In this document: in pieces, positions 28,989 through 38,583 of the stretch
Layout: the number at the start of each line of letters is the position of its first letter
Position numbering within the stretch: position 1 is the first letter of the stretch
DNA from: an uncultured beta proteobacterium
GTDB lineage: Bacteria; Pseudomonadota; Gammaproteobacteria; Burkholderiales; Burkholderiaceae_C
Assembly (NCBI GenBank): GCA_903897925.1
Contig: CAIUDG010000035.1
Coordinates: 41,880 to 105,879 of the forward strand
DNA length: 64,000 nucleotides
Direction: 5' to 3'
Translations under genes and position numbers: made by a program
Notes under the pieces: generated by a model
What the model was told of the DNA's origin: nothing
The model's input: only the letters and a program-made list of their open reading frames with translations
Database searches by the model: none

Positions 28989-30032
28989 ATGACAAATTCA
29001 AAACACGTGGCGGTCATTGGTGCAGGGATGGCAGGTATTACCTGTGCACGAACCTTGATGCAGGCTGGGCACCGGGTCAGCGTCTTTGAAAAAGACACGG
29101 AAGTCGGTGGCCGCATGGCCACCATCAACACGCCTTTTGGCAATTTCGATCACGGCGCGCAGTACTTCACCGTGCGCGATGAGCGCTTTCAGCTGGCGCT
29201 GCAAACCACGCCGAAAACCTGCAAACGCTGGAGCGCCATCACGGTGCAGGTGCTGGACTCCCTCGGACGCGTTGCCGCTGCCGGTCTGCCAGCACGCGAA
29301 CCGCACTGGGTGCCTACGCCCGGCATGAGCACGCTGCTGCAGCAATGGGCCCAACCGCTGGCGCAAAACGCCACGCTGGAACTGCAAACCCAGGTCACCG
29401 CAATCGAGCCCGACCCCTTGCAAGCTGGCCAATGGCAGCTGCGCACCAGCGGCAGCGACGACTCGAGCCATGTCTATGGCGGCTTTGACGCGGTGGTGCT
29501 GGCACTGCCTGCGGCGCTGGCCCAGACACTGCTGCAAGGCCAGAAGAAAACCGCCGCCATGGCACAAAAACTGGAACGTGTGGCGGTGGCCCCGTGCTGG
29601 ACCCTGATGCTGGCCTTCCCGCAAGCGGTGCAGCCCGGCCTCACCACCCTGGGGCCACAGTGGAATGCGGCACGCAGCACGCACCACCGCATTGCCTGGC
29701 TGACGCGCGAATCGAGCAAACCTGGCCGCATGGCGGTGGAACGCTGGACCGTGCAGGCCAGCGCCGCCTGGTCGCAAGAGCATGTGCAGGACGATGAGGC
29801 CCGCGTCACCGCCAAACTGATCAAGGCCTTTGCCGAAGTCACCGGCATCCGCGCCCAGCCGACCTTCACCCAAGCCTACCGCTGGCGCCATGCACAAACC
29901 GAAAAAGCCCTCGGCGTGTCGCACCTGTGGGACGCCAAACAGAACATCGGCGTCTGCGGCGACTGGTGCCTGGGCCACCGGGTAGAAAACGCGTTCGTGT
30001 CAGGACTGGAACTGGCACTGTCCATGGTGTGA
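28989..30032 (+). CDS. FAD-dependent oxidoreductase (amine oxidase/renalase-like)
   Basis: About 347 residues. Dinucleotide-binding motif [17 protein letters not shown] at the N terminus, then [13 protein letters not shown] and the C-terminal FAD segment [27 protein letters not shown] 28989 is preferred because GGAG lies eight bases before it; ATG 28983 is also in frame. The substrate cannot be read from the sequence. It overlaps gluQ by four bases. Confidence 0.85.
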   Translation: MTNSKHVAVIGAGMAGITCARTLMQAGHRVSVFEKDTEVGGRMATINTPFGNFDHGAQYFTVRDERFQLALQTTPKTCKRWSAITVQVLDSLGRVAAAGLPAREPHWVPTPGMSTLLQQWAQPLAQNATLELQTQVTAIEPDPLQAGQWQLRTSGSDDSSHVYGGFDAVVLALPAALAQTLLQGQKKTAAMAQKLERVAVAPCWTLMLAFPQAVQPGLTTLGPQWNAARSTHHRIAWLTRESSKPGRMAVERWTVQASAAWSQEHVQDDEARVTAKLIKAFAEVTGIRAQPTFTQAYRWRHAQTEKALGVSHLWDAKQNIGVCGDWCLGHRVENAFVSGLELALSMV

Positions 30033-30931
30033 GCGCTGCGGCCGTCTACCGGGGACGCTTCGCGCCCTCGCCCACCGGCCCGCTGCACGCTGGCTCGCTG
30101 GTCGCCGCACTGGCGAGCTGGCTCGACGCGCGCGCGCACGGCGGCCACTGGCTGGTGCGCATCGAAGATGTCGACCTGCCACGCTGCGTTGCTGGCGCCG
30201 ACCAGCACATCCTGCAGCAACTGGCCCAGCTCGGCCTGCTGCCCGACGAAGCGCCGCTGTGGCAAAGCAGCCGCAACAGCGCGTACCAGGACGCCCTGAC
30301 CCGCTTGCAGGCGGCTAACGCGGTTTACCCCTGCGCCTGTTCGCGCAAGGAAATCGAACAGGCCTGCGCCCGCGCCGGGCTGCCCAAGGCACGCAACGGC
30401 GAACTGATTTATCCCGGCACCTGCCGCACCGGCCTGCACGGGCGCAGCGCGCGCGCCTGGCGCCTGCGCACCGCTGGCGCGGCACCGGTGCACTGGTCGG
30501 ACCGGGCGCTCGGCGCGCAACAGCAAGACGTTGGCCAGGAAGTCGGCGACTTCGTGCTACTGCGCGCCGATGGCTACTTCGCCTACCAGCTCGCGGTGGT
30601 GGTTGACGATGCCGCCCAGGGCATCAGCCAGGTGGTGCGCGGCGCCGACCTGTGCGACAACACGGCACGCCAGATATTGCTGCAGCAGGCGCTCGGCCTG
30701 GCTACACCAGGCTACCTGCACACGCCCTTGGTGCTGGGCGCCAATGGTGAAAAACTGAGCAAGCAAAACGGTGCCGCCGCGCTGGACTGCAGCAGTCCGG
30801 CGCGCGCCCTGGAAGAATTGCGCCGGGCGGCGCGGCGCCTCGGCCTGCAGTGCCAGGACAGCGACGACAATATCGGCTTCGCCCTGGCGGCCTGGGTCGC
30901 CCAATGGCCATCGCTTTTTGCCCACACCTGA
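30029..30931 (+). CDS. gluQ: glutamyl-Q tRNA(Asp) synthetase
   Basis: 300 residues from GTG 30029, which overlaps the preceding stop as GTGA. A truncated glutamyl-tRNA synthetase lacking the anticodon-binding domain. It has the HIGH-like [15 protein letters not shown], a zinc site CACS...YPGTC, and GEKLSKQN in place of KMSKS. It attaches glutamate to queuosine in tRNA(Asp). The longer open frame from 29927 is inside the upstream gene and is not used. Confidence 0.93.
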   Translation: MSAAAVYRGRFAPSPTGPLHAGSLVAALASWLDARAHGGHWLVRIEDVDLPRCVAGADQHILQQLAQLGLLPDEAPLWQSSRNSAYQDALTRLQAANAVYPCACSRKEIEQACARAGLPKARNGELIYPGTCRTGLHGRSARAWRLRTAGAAPVHWSDRALGAQQQDVGQEVGDFVLLRADGYFAYQLAVVVDDAAQGISQVVRGADLCDNTARQILLQQALGLATPGYLHTPLVLGANGEKLSKQNGAAALDCSSPARALEELRRAARRLGLQCQDSDDNIGFALAAWVAQWPSLFAHT

Positions 30932-30934
30932 ACC

Positions 30935-31705
30935 ATGACAACCACGCCCGACTCCACCGAACTGCCCAGCGCCGACGCCCCCGCCACGGAGACCGTCGCC
31001 AAGCCGTTCATGCGCACCATCAAAAGCTTCGTCAAGCGCGCTGGCCGTACCACCGCCGGACAGGCCAAGGCCTTTACCGACCTCGGCCCGCAGTTTTTGC
31101 TGCCCTACCAGGCCGCGCCGGTGCAATGGGAGCAGGTGTTCGCACCAAACTACCAGGCGCCACAGCCGGTGGTGCTGGAAATTGGTTTTGGCATGGGTGA
31201 GGCCACGGCGCACATTGCTGCGACCATGGCCGACACCCACTTTCTGTGCTGCGAGGTGCACGAGCCCGGCGTCGGCGCGCTGCTCAAGCGCATTGGCGAG
31301 CGCGAACTGAAAAATATCCGCATCTGTGCCCACGACGCGGTCGAAGTCATCGACCACATGCTGCCGCTGCAAAGCCTGGACGGCGTGCACATCTTTTTCC
31401 CCGACCCCTGGCACAAAACCAAGCACAACAAGCGCCGCCTGATCCAGGCACCGCTGGTGGCCAAGCTGGCCGCACGCCTGCGTCCGGGCGGCTACCTGCA
31501 CTGCGCCACCGACTGGCAACCCTACGCCGAACAGATTCTGGAAGTGCTCAGCGCCGAGCCACTGCTGCGCAACCGCGGACTGCAAACCCATCCCCAACTC
31601 GAAGGCTACGCGCCCAAGCCACACTACCGCCCGCTGACCAAGTTTGAAAGCCGCGGCATCCGCCTCGGCCACGGGGTCTGGGACCTGGTGTTCGAACGCG
31701 TCTGA
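30935..31705 (+). CDS. trmB: tRNA (guanine-N7-)-methyltransferase
   Basis: 256 residues. SAM-binding motif [15 protein letters not shown], then [11 protein letters not shown] and the family signature [19 protein letters not shown]. Forms m7G46 in the tRNA variable loop. The N-terminal 50 residues are polar and probably disordered. It follows gluQ by 3 bp, giving two tRNA-modification genes in one transcript. Confidence 0.96.
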   Translation: MTTTPDSTELPSADAPATETVAKPFMRTIKSFVKRAGRTTAGQAKAFTDLGPQFLLPYQAAPVQWEQVFAPNYQAPQPVVLEIGFGMGEATAHIAATMADTHFLCCEVHEPGVGALLKRIGERELKNIRICAHDAVEVIDHMLPLQSLDGVHIFFPDPWHKTKHNKRRLIQAPLVAKLAARLRPGGYLHCATDWQPYAEQILEVLSAEPLLRNRGLQTHPQLEGYAPKPHYRPLTKFESRGIRLGHGVWDLVFERV

Positions 31706-31720
31706 AGCACAGCGATCGCC

Positions 31721-32620
31721 ATGAGCCGCTGTCGGCCCAACCCGCCCCCGGCACGCGAGGGCCTGAGCGCCAGCTGCGTGGTGGTGCCAACGCGCACCGC
31801 ACTGGCGGCGTTGGACTTTTTCCACCAGCGCTTTCCCTTTATTGCGCGTGAACTCTGGCAGGAACGCCTGCAATCGGGTGAAGTGGTCGACGACCAGGGC
31901 AACCGGATTCAGCCGCAGCAGATACTGCACAGCGGTCAGCGGCTGTATTACTTCCGCATCGTGCCCACCGAGACGCCAATCCCGTTCCAGGAAAGCATCG
32001 TCTGGCAGGACGAGCACCTGCTGGTGGTCGACAAGCCGCATTTCCTGCCGGTGATTCCGAGTGGCAAATATGTGCACGAAACCCTGCTGGTGCGGCTCAA
32101 GCACAAACTTGGCATCGAAGCGCTGTCGCCGATCCACCGGATTGACCGCGACACCGCCGGCCTGGTGTTGTTCTCGGTCAATCCGCAGACCCGCAACGCC
32201 TACCAGGCCTTGTTTCGCGAGCGCCAGGTGCACAAAACCTACCACGCCGTCGCCCACTGGAATCCGGCGCTGGCCTGGCCGGTCCAGCGCGCCAGCCGCA
32301 TCGTGCCGGGCAGCCATTTCATGCAGCAGGTCGAAGTCAGCGGCGCGGCCAATGCGCGCACCACCATCCGCCCCTTGCAGGTGCGAGGCGATCTGGCGCT
32401 GTACGAACTGGAGCCGCTGACCGGACTGCGGCACCAGCTGCGTGTGCACATGGCGGCGCTCGGACTGCCGCTGCTGGGCGACGGCATTTACCCGGTGTTG
32501 ACACCCGAATGCGAACCCGACTTTGCCCATCCCCTGCAGCTGCTGGCGAAGGCGATTGCCTTTATGGACCCGGTGATTGACCAATACAGACAATTCGAAA
32601 GTCCCCGAACCCTTTGGTAG
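31721..32620 (+). CDS. RluA-family RNA pseudouridine synthase
   Basis: 299 residues. Contains the catalytic motif HRIDRDTAGLVLF with the conserved Asp, VVDKPHFLPV before it and LRHQLRVHMAALGLPLLGD after it. There is a short S4-like N-terminal part (LWQERLQSGEVVDDQGN). The target base in rRNA or tRNA cannot be told from the sequence. It is third in the gluQ-trmB run. Confidence 0.9.
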   Translation: MSRCRPNPPPAREGLSASCVVVPTRTALAALDFFHQRFPFIARELWQERLQSGEVVDDQGNRIQPQQILHSGQRLYYFRIVPTETPIPFQESIVWQDEHLLVVDKPHFLPVIPSGKYVHETLLVRLKHKLGIEALSPIHRIDRDTAGLVLFSVNPQTRNAYQALFRERQVHKTYHAVAHWNPALAWPVQRASRIVPGSHFMQQVEVSGAANARTTIRPLQVRGDLALYELEPLTGLRHQLRVHMAALGLPLLGDGIYPVLTPECEPDFAHPLQLLAKAIAFMDPVIDQYRQFESPRTLW

Positions 32621-32722
32621 CCTAGGATCGCGCGTCCTCGCCGCGATGCCGCCCACTTGCCGGGCCGCGCACGGTTGCTTTCGCCACCCCTCTTCGCGCC
32701 CTGCCCCGCGCCGCTGCACCGT

Positions 32723-33430
32723 ATGTATATTGCACTGCTGGAAGACGAGCCGCACATCGCGGCCTGTGTGCGCGAACTGCTCGAGCAGGCCCAGCATGCG
32801 GTATGCAGCTTTGACAATGGTGACGACCTGCTACAGGCCCTGTCCAAGGACGCCTTTGACCTGCTGGTGCTCGACTGGTGGGTGCCCGGGCGCTCCGGCA
32901 TGCAGGTGCTGACCCATGTACGCAACAAGCTGGCGCTGGCAACCCCGGTGTTGTTTCTTACCGCACGCGCCGACCCGCGCGACGTCATCAGCGCCCTCGG
33001 CGCCGGTGCCGACGACTACTGCACCAAGCCGCTGCACAACGCCGTATTCATGGCCCGGGTGGCGGCACTGCTGCGGCGCGGCGCCAACGCCGCGCCCAAC
33101 GCCGAAGCCCACAACTACCTGGGCTACCGGTTTCAAGCCAGTGACCAGAGCGTGCGGTTTTCCGGCCAGACCCACTTCCTTACCGACAAGGAATTTCGCC
33201 TCGCCCTGTGCCTGTTCGAAAACACCGAAAAACCCATTTCACGCAAGCGCCTGATGTTGGCACTGTGGGGCCACGAATGCGACACCTTTTCCCGCAGCCT
33301 GGACGTGCACATCTGCACCCTGCGCAAAAAATTGCAGCTCACCGGCGACGCGCCGGTGGCACGGTTGCGTTCCGTTTATGGCTACGGCTACCGCCTCAGC
33401 CCGATCAACAGCGACACCGATGCACCCTGA
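32723..33430 (+). CDS. OmpR-family response regulator
   Basis: 235 residues from ATG 32723 (MYIALLEDEPH); the open frame from 32657 is probably untranslated leader. Receiver domain with acidic pocket LLEDEPH, phospho-Asp in LLVLDWWVPGRSG, Thr/Ser LFLTARAD and Lys in CTKPLH. The C-terminal winged helix is OmpR-like (LDVHICTLRKKLQL and VYGYGYRL). The stop overlaps the next ATG (TGATG), coupling it to the kinase-like gene. Confidence 0.9.
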   Translation: MYIALLEDEPHIAACVRELLEQAQHAVCSFDNGDDLLQALSKDAFDLLVLDWWVPGRSGMQVLTHVRNKLALATPVLFLTARADPRDVISALGAGADDYCTKPLHNAVFMARVAALLRRGANAAPNAEAHNYLGYRFQASDQSVRFSGQTHFLTDKEFRLALCLFENTEKPISRKRLMLALWGHECDTFSRSLDVHICTLRKKLQLTGDAPVARLRSVYGYGYRLSPINSDTDAP

Positions 33431-34047
33431 TGCACCCAGATGCACCGCCCAACAACGCGCCGCTCAGTCTGCCAGCGCCGCTCTACCGCTTTTTAACGCA
33501 CGGACTGCGCTCGCCACTGGCGGCGCTGCTGGCCCTGCTGCAGCAAGGGCTGCAACGCCCGCAGGAAAGTGCCAGCCATCGGCGCCTGGTGCAAGCCCGG
33601 CAGCAGGCTGCGGCCATGCTGCAGCAGCTGGATGCGCTGAACCAGACCCTGTACGCACCGCCGGGCGACGCTGCGCTGAGCGAGACCCTGCTCGAAAATT
33701 TGCTGCAAGAGGCCTGTGACCGGGCCCGTCCGCAAGCCCGCGCAAAGCAGCAGCGACTGCAGCTGCAAAGCCCGGCACACCGCGCTTTTGTTCCCCTGGA
33801 CACGCTGTGCCTGGTGCAAGCACTCAGCGCCACGCTGCAGCTCAGCCTGGCCCAGGCGCCGGCCGGTGCCTGCATCACGCTGCACTGCAGCTTGCACGCC
33901 AGCGGCGGCATGTTGCACATCGGCTATTTCGCCGGGGCCAGCCCGGCCCGGCCCAGCGGCAGCATCACGCACACGCTGCAGCTACCCACTCTGGTTTACG
34001 ATGGCGGCTTCCGATCCGGCCCGACAGTGCCTGCAGAACAGGCCTAG
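33430..34047 (+). CDS. degenerate histidine kinase-like protein
   Basis: 205 residues. Near the N terminus, YRFLTHGLRSPLAALLALL resembles an H-box with its His, and a helical dimerisation segment follows. The C-terminal half has a vestigial N-box-like segment (LVQALSATLQLSLAQAPAG) but no recognisable G1/G2 ATP boxes and no transmembrane helix. It overlaps the response regulator by one base and is probably its partner. It may act as an inactive kinase, phosphatase or phosphotransfer element. Confidence 0.6.
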   Translation: MHPDAPPNNAPLSLPAPLYRFLTHGLRSPLAALLALLQQGLQRPQESASHRRLVQARQQAAAMLQQLDALNQTLYAPPGDAALSETLLENLLQEACDRARPQARAKQQRLQLQSPAHRAFVPLDTLCLVQALSATLQLSLAQAPAGACITLHCSLHASGGMLHIGYFAGASPARPSGSITHTLQLPTLVYDGGFRSGPTVPAEQA

Positions 34048-34055
34048 CAACACCC

Positions 34056-36191
34056 TTGAGCGCATCACCCACCCCCACCGAACTCGCCTCGTGCGCCCTG
34101 AACGCCTTTGAAACCCTGATTGCTGCCACCGCCGGTTTTCGTGCCCGGCCGGGTCAGCACGCCATGGCCGAATGCATCGCCCAGACCTTGTCGCAAGCCG
34201 ACCTGGGCGAACACGCCAGCCCGCAAAAAGCCATCGCCGTGATCCAGGCCGGTACCGGCGTTGGCAAAAGTGCCGCCTACCTGAGCACCGTGGTCGCCAT
34301 GGCCCTGGAACGCAAAACCCGGGTCGTTATTTCCACCGCCACCGTAGCGCTGCAGGAGCAGCTGCTGCACAAAGACCTGCCAGCACTGGCTGCGAGCCTA
34401 AGCCGGCCAGTGCAGTTTGCCCTGGCCAAGGGGCGCGGGCGCTATGTCTGCAAGGTCAAACTGGAGCAGCGCATCGGCTCCGGTGGCGAAATCGACGATT
34501 TCTTCGAGCAGGATTTCCCCACCGCCCCGGCCAGCGGCGCAGCCCAGCAAGCCGAGGCCCAGCGCCGGCTGCGCCTCTATGAAAACATGCAGGCGCAGCT
34601 GCTGGCACAGCAGTGGAACGGCGACCGCGACGCGCTGGCCGAAGCCGCCGACCCGGCCGACTGGTCGTCCATCGCTGCCGAGCGCCACACCTGCACCGCG
34701 CGCCACTGCCCGCGTTTTCGCGACTGCAGCTACTACCAGGCGCGCACGCGCCTGGCCGAAGCCCAGGTCATCATTGCCAACCACGACCTGCTGCTGGCCT
34801 CACTGGGCATGAAAACCCTGCCCGATCTGGACAACTGCCTGGTGGTGTTTGACGAGGGCCACCACCTGCCGGCGGTCGCCCTGGACCAGTTTTCCAGCAG
34901 CATGGACCTGAGCAATCTGCGCTGGCTCGACCGCCTGCCACGCGCCATGCAGGAAGTCAGCAGCAAGCTGCACCTGCCAGCCGAAGACGGCCTGGCCACG
35001 GTCTGTGCCCAGCTCAAGCAGGCACTGAACCAGCTCGCCAGCATGGCACTGCAGCTGGTGCATGCCCAGACCAGCGGTGCCGACGGCGTGCTGCGCTTTC
35101 CGCACGGCGTGCTGCCGGCCGAGCTGGTCGAGCCGGTGACGCAGATCCAGGCCCAGGCCACCGGCCTGGCCAAGGCGCTGGACGCCCTGGGCAGCGAGGT
35201 CAAGGCGTTGGCCAAGGAAGACCCGATGCAGGCCGCCCTGTGTGCCCCGCTGTATGCCAAGCTGGGTGGTTTTGCGCCGCGCATCAACAGCGTTGCCGGC
35301 ACCGCGCAGCTGCTGCTCGAACATGGCGAGCAGCCACTGGCGAAATGGCTGGAAGTGCTCACCGACGGCGCCTTTCTGCGCCTGGCGGCGCATGCCTGCC
35401 CGATCGTGCCGGCCGACCTGCTGCGCCAGTTTCTGTGGAGCCAGGTGCGCGCCGGCCTGATCACTTCGGCCTCGCTGACCAGCTGCGGCAATTTCGACTA
35501 CTTTTTGCGCGAAGCCGGCCTGTCCAAGCTGGCGCATGTACACACCCTGGAAGTGGCCAGTCCATTCGACTATGCGCGCCAGGGCACGCTGACGGTGGTG
35601 CACACCCAGGCCGATCCCAAGCAGGCCGAGGCCTATACCCAGGAAATGGTGCAGCTCCTGGTGCAAGACTTGCTGCAAGTGGAACACGGCGCCCTGGCGC
35701 TGTTCACCTCGCGCGCGCAAATGCAGACCGCCGTGGCGGCGCTCGGCCCCGACTTGCAGGAACGCGTGCTGGTGCAAGGCACGCAGTCGCGGACCCGGCT
35801 GCTGGCAGCGCACAGTGCCCGCATTGAAGCCGGCCTGCCCTCCATACTGTTCGGCCTGCAATCTTTCGGCGAAGGCCTGGATTTGCCGGGCACGCTGTGT
35901 GAAACCGTGTTTATCGGCAAGTTGCCGTTTGCCCCGCCGAGCGCGCCGGTCGATGAAGCGCGCGCCGAATGGTTGCGCCGCATGGGCCGGGACCCGTTCA
36001 GCGAACTGGTGATTCCGGCAACCTCGATCAAGCTGCTGCAGTGGACCGGTCGGGCCATCCGCAGCGAAGACGACCAGGCCCAGGTAATCTGCTACGACAA
36101 ACGCCTGCAGCTGCAGTCTTATGGCCGGCGCCTGTTGAACGGTCTGCCTGGCTACAAGGTGCTACAGCGTGCTGCCGCGCCGCGCGGTTGA
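34056..36191 (+). CDS. dinG: ATP-dependent DNA helicase DinG
   Basis: 711 residues from TTG 34056 (E. coli DinG has 716). Walker A is QAGTGVGKSAAYL; the Fe-S cluster cysteines are in RYVCKVKL and CTARHCPRFRDCSYY; the DEAH-like box is VVFDEGHHL; and late helicase motifs include FGLQSFGEGLDLPG and QWTGRAIRSEDD. XPD/Rad3-like 5'-3' helicase for R-loops and repair. Longer open frame upstream (from 33807) covers the previous gene. Confidence 0.93.
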   Translation: MSASPTPTELASCALNAFETLIAATAGFRARPGQHAMAECIAQTLSQADLGEHASPQKAIAVIQAGTGVGKSAAYLSTVVAMALERKTRVVISTATVALQEQLLHKDLPALAASLSRPVQFALAKGRGRYVCKVKLEQRIGSGGEIDDFFEQDFPTAPASGAAQQAEAQRRLRLYENMQAQLLAQQWNGDRDALAEAADPADWSSIAAERHTCTARHCPRFRDCSYYQARTRLAEAQVIIANHDLLLASLGMKTLPDLDNCLVVFDEGHHLPAVALDQFSSSMDLSNLRWLDRLPRAMQEVSSKLHLPAEDGLATVCAQLKQALNQLASMALQLVHAQTSGADGVLRFPHGVLPAELVEPVTQIQAQATGLAKALDALGSEVKALAKEDPMQAALCAPLYAKLGGFAPRINSVAGTAQLLLEHGEQPLAKWLEVLTDGAFLRLAAHACPIVPADLLRQFLWSQVRAGLITSASLTSCGNFDYFLREAGLSKLAHVHTLEVASPFDYARQGTLTVVHTQADPKQAEAYTQEMVQLLVQDLLQVEHGALALFTSRAQMQTAVAALGPDLQERVLVQGTQSRTRLLAAHSARIEAGLPSILFGLQSFGEGLDLPGTLCETVFIGKLPFAPPSAPVDEARAEWLRRMGRDPFSELVIPATSIKLLQWTGRAIRSEDDQAQVICYDKRLQLQSYGRRLLNGLPGYKVLQRAAAPRG

Positions 36192-36225
36192 GCTCCGCAC
36201 GGGTGAGCTCCACTGACACCGGCAC

Positions 36226-37233
36226 TCAGGCAGCAGTGCGCAATTCCAGCTGCTGACGCAGCGCCTGTAACTGTGCTTGCTGCAGGCGGTTGCCGTGCTG
36301 TGCCACCACTTTGGCGGCGGCCTGGTTGGCCAGCCAGGCCGACGCGGCGTGGTCATAGCCATGCGTCACGCCAAACAAGAAGGCGCCGGCAAACATGTCG
36401 CCGGCACCATTGGTGTCGATCGCCTTGACCGGTGCGGCGGCCACTTCGGTGACGGCGCCACCCTCGAGCACCAGACACCCGAGCGGACCGCGTGTCAGGC
36501 ACACCACGCGCGCCAGTTGAGCCATCTCGGCAGATACTTGCGCCAGGTCGGTGCTGTCGCACCAGACCTGGGCTTCCTCTTCATTGCAGAACAGGTAATC
36601 CAGGCCATCGCCGATCAAGGCCTGCAGACCGGGCCGGCAGAACTTGATCATGCTGACGTCGCTCAGCGTAGTGGCCAAGGGCACACCGGCAGCACGCGCC
36701 AGCGCACGGCCTTGCAGGGCGGCATCCAGCCCGGTGGGCGAGGCCGCCAGATAACCTTCCATGTAATACAGCTTGGACTTGGCGATGTCTTTGGGGTGCA
36801 GCGCGGTGGCGTCCAGATCGGCAGTGGCGCCAAGAAAGGTGCTCATGCTGCGCTCGGCATCCGGCGTCACCATGACCAGGCAAACGCCGGTCTGGCCGGC
36901 CGGCGCCGCCATGTAGCTCAGATTGCTGTGTACGCCGTTGGCCTGCAGGTCGTCGCGGTAAAAAGCGCCCAATTCGTCGTCGGCAACGCGGCAGGAATAG
37001 AACGCCCGGCCGCCCAGCTGGGCCAGCGCAACCACGGTGTTGCCAGCCGAGCCGCCGCCGGTGCGGCGCGCCTGCTGGCCATGCACACCGGCCAGCAGTG
37101 CGGCGCGGCGTGGCGCGTCGATCAGCGTCATGTGGCGCTTTTCGATGCCCAGCGCCTGCAGCTGGGCATCACTGACTTCGTACTCGGAATCCACCAGCGC
37201 GTTGCCGACGGCGTAAATATCGTAATGGGGCAT
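36226..37233 (-). CDS. PfkB-family carbohydrate/nucleoside kinase (adenosine kinase-like)
   Basis: 335 residues. N-terminal YDIYAVGNALVD, then RTGGGSAGNTVVALAQLG, and the PfkB signature TNGAGDMFAGAFLFG with the catalytic Asp. The N-terminal pattern resembles adenosine kinase-like PfkB proteins. Substrate not certain. Convergent with dinG and 23 bp before it lies fpr on the same strand. Confidence 0.88.
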   Translation of the reverse strand: MPHYDIYAVGNALVDSEYEVSDAQLQALGIEKRHMTLIDAPRRAALLAGVHGQQARRTGGGSAGNTVVALAQLGGRAFYSCRVADDELGAFYRDDLQANGVHSNLSYMAAPAGQTGVCLVMVTPDAERSMSTFLGATADLDATALHPKDIAKSKLYYMEGYLAASPTGLDAALQGRALARAAGVPLATTLSDVSMIKFCRPGLQALIGDGLDYLFCNEEEAQVWCDSTDLAQVSAEMAQLARVVCLTRGPLGCLVLEGGAVTEVAAAPVKAIDTNGAGDMFAGAFLFGVTHGYDHAASAWLANQAAAKVVAQHGNRLQQAQLQALRQQLELRTAA

Positions 37234-37256
37234 GGAAGATTCCGGGCTGGATGGTT

Positions 37257-38033
37257 TTATTGCTCGACGAACGCGCGTTCGATCACGTAGTCGCCGGGCG
37301 TGGTGGTGCTGCCTTCGTGGAAACCACGGCCTTCGAGAATGACCTTCAGGTCTTTCAGCAGGCCCGGGCTGCCGCAGATCATGACGCGGTCCTGCGCCGG
37401 GTTGAACGCTGGCAGGCCCAGGTCGGCTTGCAGCTTGCCGCTTTCCAGCAAGGTGGTGATGCGGCCCTGGTTGACGAAGGGTTCGCGCGTGACGGTGGGG
37501 TAATACAGCATCTGCTTGCTGATCATCTCGCCCAGGAACTCGTGCTTGGGCAGCTCATGCAGCAGGTAGTCGTGGTAGGCCAGTTCCTTGACTTCACGCA
37601 CGCCGTGCACCACGATCACTTTTTCAAAGCGCTCATAGGTCTCCGGGTCGCGCGCCACACTCAGGAACGGTGCCAGTCCGGTTCCGCTGCCGAGCAGGTA
37701 CAGGTTTTTGCCAGGCAGCAGGTAGTCGATCAGCAGGGTGCCGGTGGGCTTGCGGCCGACCACAATCTTGTCGCCGACCTGGATGTGCTGCAGCTTGGAG
37801 GTGAGCGGGCCGTCTTGCACCTTGATGCTGAGGAATTCCAGGTGTTCTTCGTAATTGGCGCTGACAATGCTGTAGGCGCGCAGCAGCGGCTTGCCGTTGG
37901 GCTGGCGCAGGCCAATCATGGTGAAGTGCCCGTTGGAGAAACGCAGCGCCGGGTCACGTGTGGTTTTAAAGCTGAACAGGCGGTCGGTCCAGTGGTGTAC
38001 GCTGATAACGGTTTCTTCCAGGAATGCACTCAT
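37257..38033 (-). CDS. fpr: ferredoxin--NADP+ reductase
   Basis: 258 residues. FAD-binding RAYSIVSANYEEHLEF, NADP site GSGTGLAPFLSVARDPE, and the family's C-terminal FVEQ. Bacterial FPR subclass of FNRs, exchanging electrons between NADPH and ferredoxin/flavodoxin. It is first in a two-gene run with the PfkB kinase and has a 150-bp AT-richer divergent spacer with the thioredoxin-like gene. Confidence 0.94.
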   Translation of the reverse strand: MSAFLEETVISVHHWTDRLFSFKTTRDPALRFSNGHFTMIGLRQPNGKPLLRAYSIVSANYEEHLEFLSIKVQDGPLTSKLQHIQVGDKIVVGRKPTGTLLIDYLLPGKNLYLLGSGTGLAPFLSVARDPETYERFEKVIVVHGVREVKELAYHDYLLHELPKHEFLGEMISKQMLYYPTVTREPFVNQGRITTLLESGKLQADLGLPAFNPAQDRVMICGSPGLLKDLKVILEGRGFHEGSTTTPGDYVIERAFVEQ

Positions 38034-38183
38034 GGTGGCCTTAATTGGTAACTATTGCGAACTTTATTTGTGCCGGGGCATGGTCAAACCAGCACTTCAG
38101 CAAACCCGATAGTGTAAAACCCTGGACGGACACAAATCCATCTATCGATATTGCTTTTCCGGTATTTACCCACGCATTGCGCC

Positions 38184-38549
38184 ATGTCAAGCCCCACTTC
38201 CCCCGCCCATCCGACCCTTCAGGTCAGCTGTCTGTGCGCCGAATGGTGCGGCACCTGCAAGGACTACCAGGCGCAGTTTGCCTCGCTGCAGCAGGTGTTC
38301 CCGCAAGTTGCCTTCCAATGGATCGACATTGAAGACGAGGCCGAGCTGGTCGACCCCATCGAGGTCGACAACTTTCCCACCATCTTGATTGCGCGCCAGG
38401 GTCAGGCGCGCTTTTTTGGCAGCATCACGCCGCACCTGGAAACCCTGCGCCGCCTGATCCAGGCGCACCTGGAAGAGGACGGCGCCGGCACCCATCCGGA
38501 TGGCGCCGTTCAGGCGTTGGCGGCACGGCTGCTGCGGCGCCCGTCCTAG
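38184..38549 (+). CDS. thioredoxin-like protein
   Basis: 121 residues from ATG 38184 (MSSPTSPAHP). Thioredoxin fold with active site EWCGTCKDY (CGTC rather than CGPC), VDNFPTILI with the cis-Pro, and no signal peptide. Probably a cytoplasmic thiol-disulfide protein. Confidence 0.88.
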   Translation: MSSPTSPAHPTLQVSCLCAEWCGTCKDYQAQFASLQQVFPQVAFQWIDIEDEAELVDPIEVDNFPTILIARQGQARFFGSITPHLETLRRLIQAHLEEDGAGTHPDGAVQALAARLLRRPS

Positions 38550-38580
38550 CACCGGCACCTGCACCGGTACCTGCACCCGC
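38549..38580. repeat. 12-bp tandem repeat between convergent genes
   Basis: Two near-identical 12-mers (GCACCGGCACCT, GCACCGGTACCT) plus a partial third copy in the short gap between the thioredoxin-like gene and alaS. No function suggested. Confidence 0.6.
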
Positions 38581-38583
38581 CGC

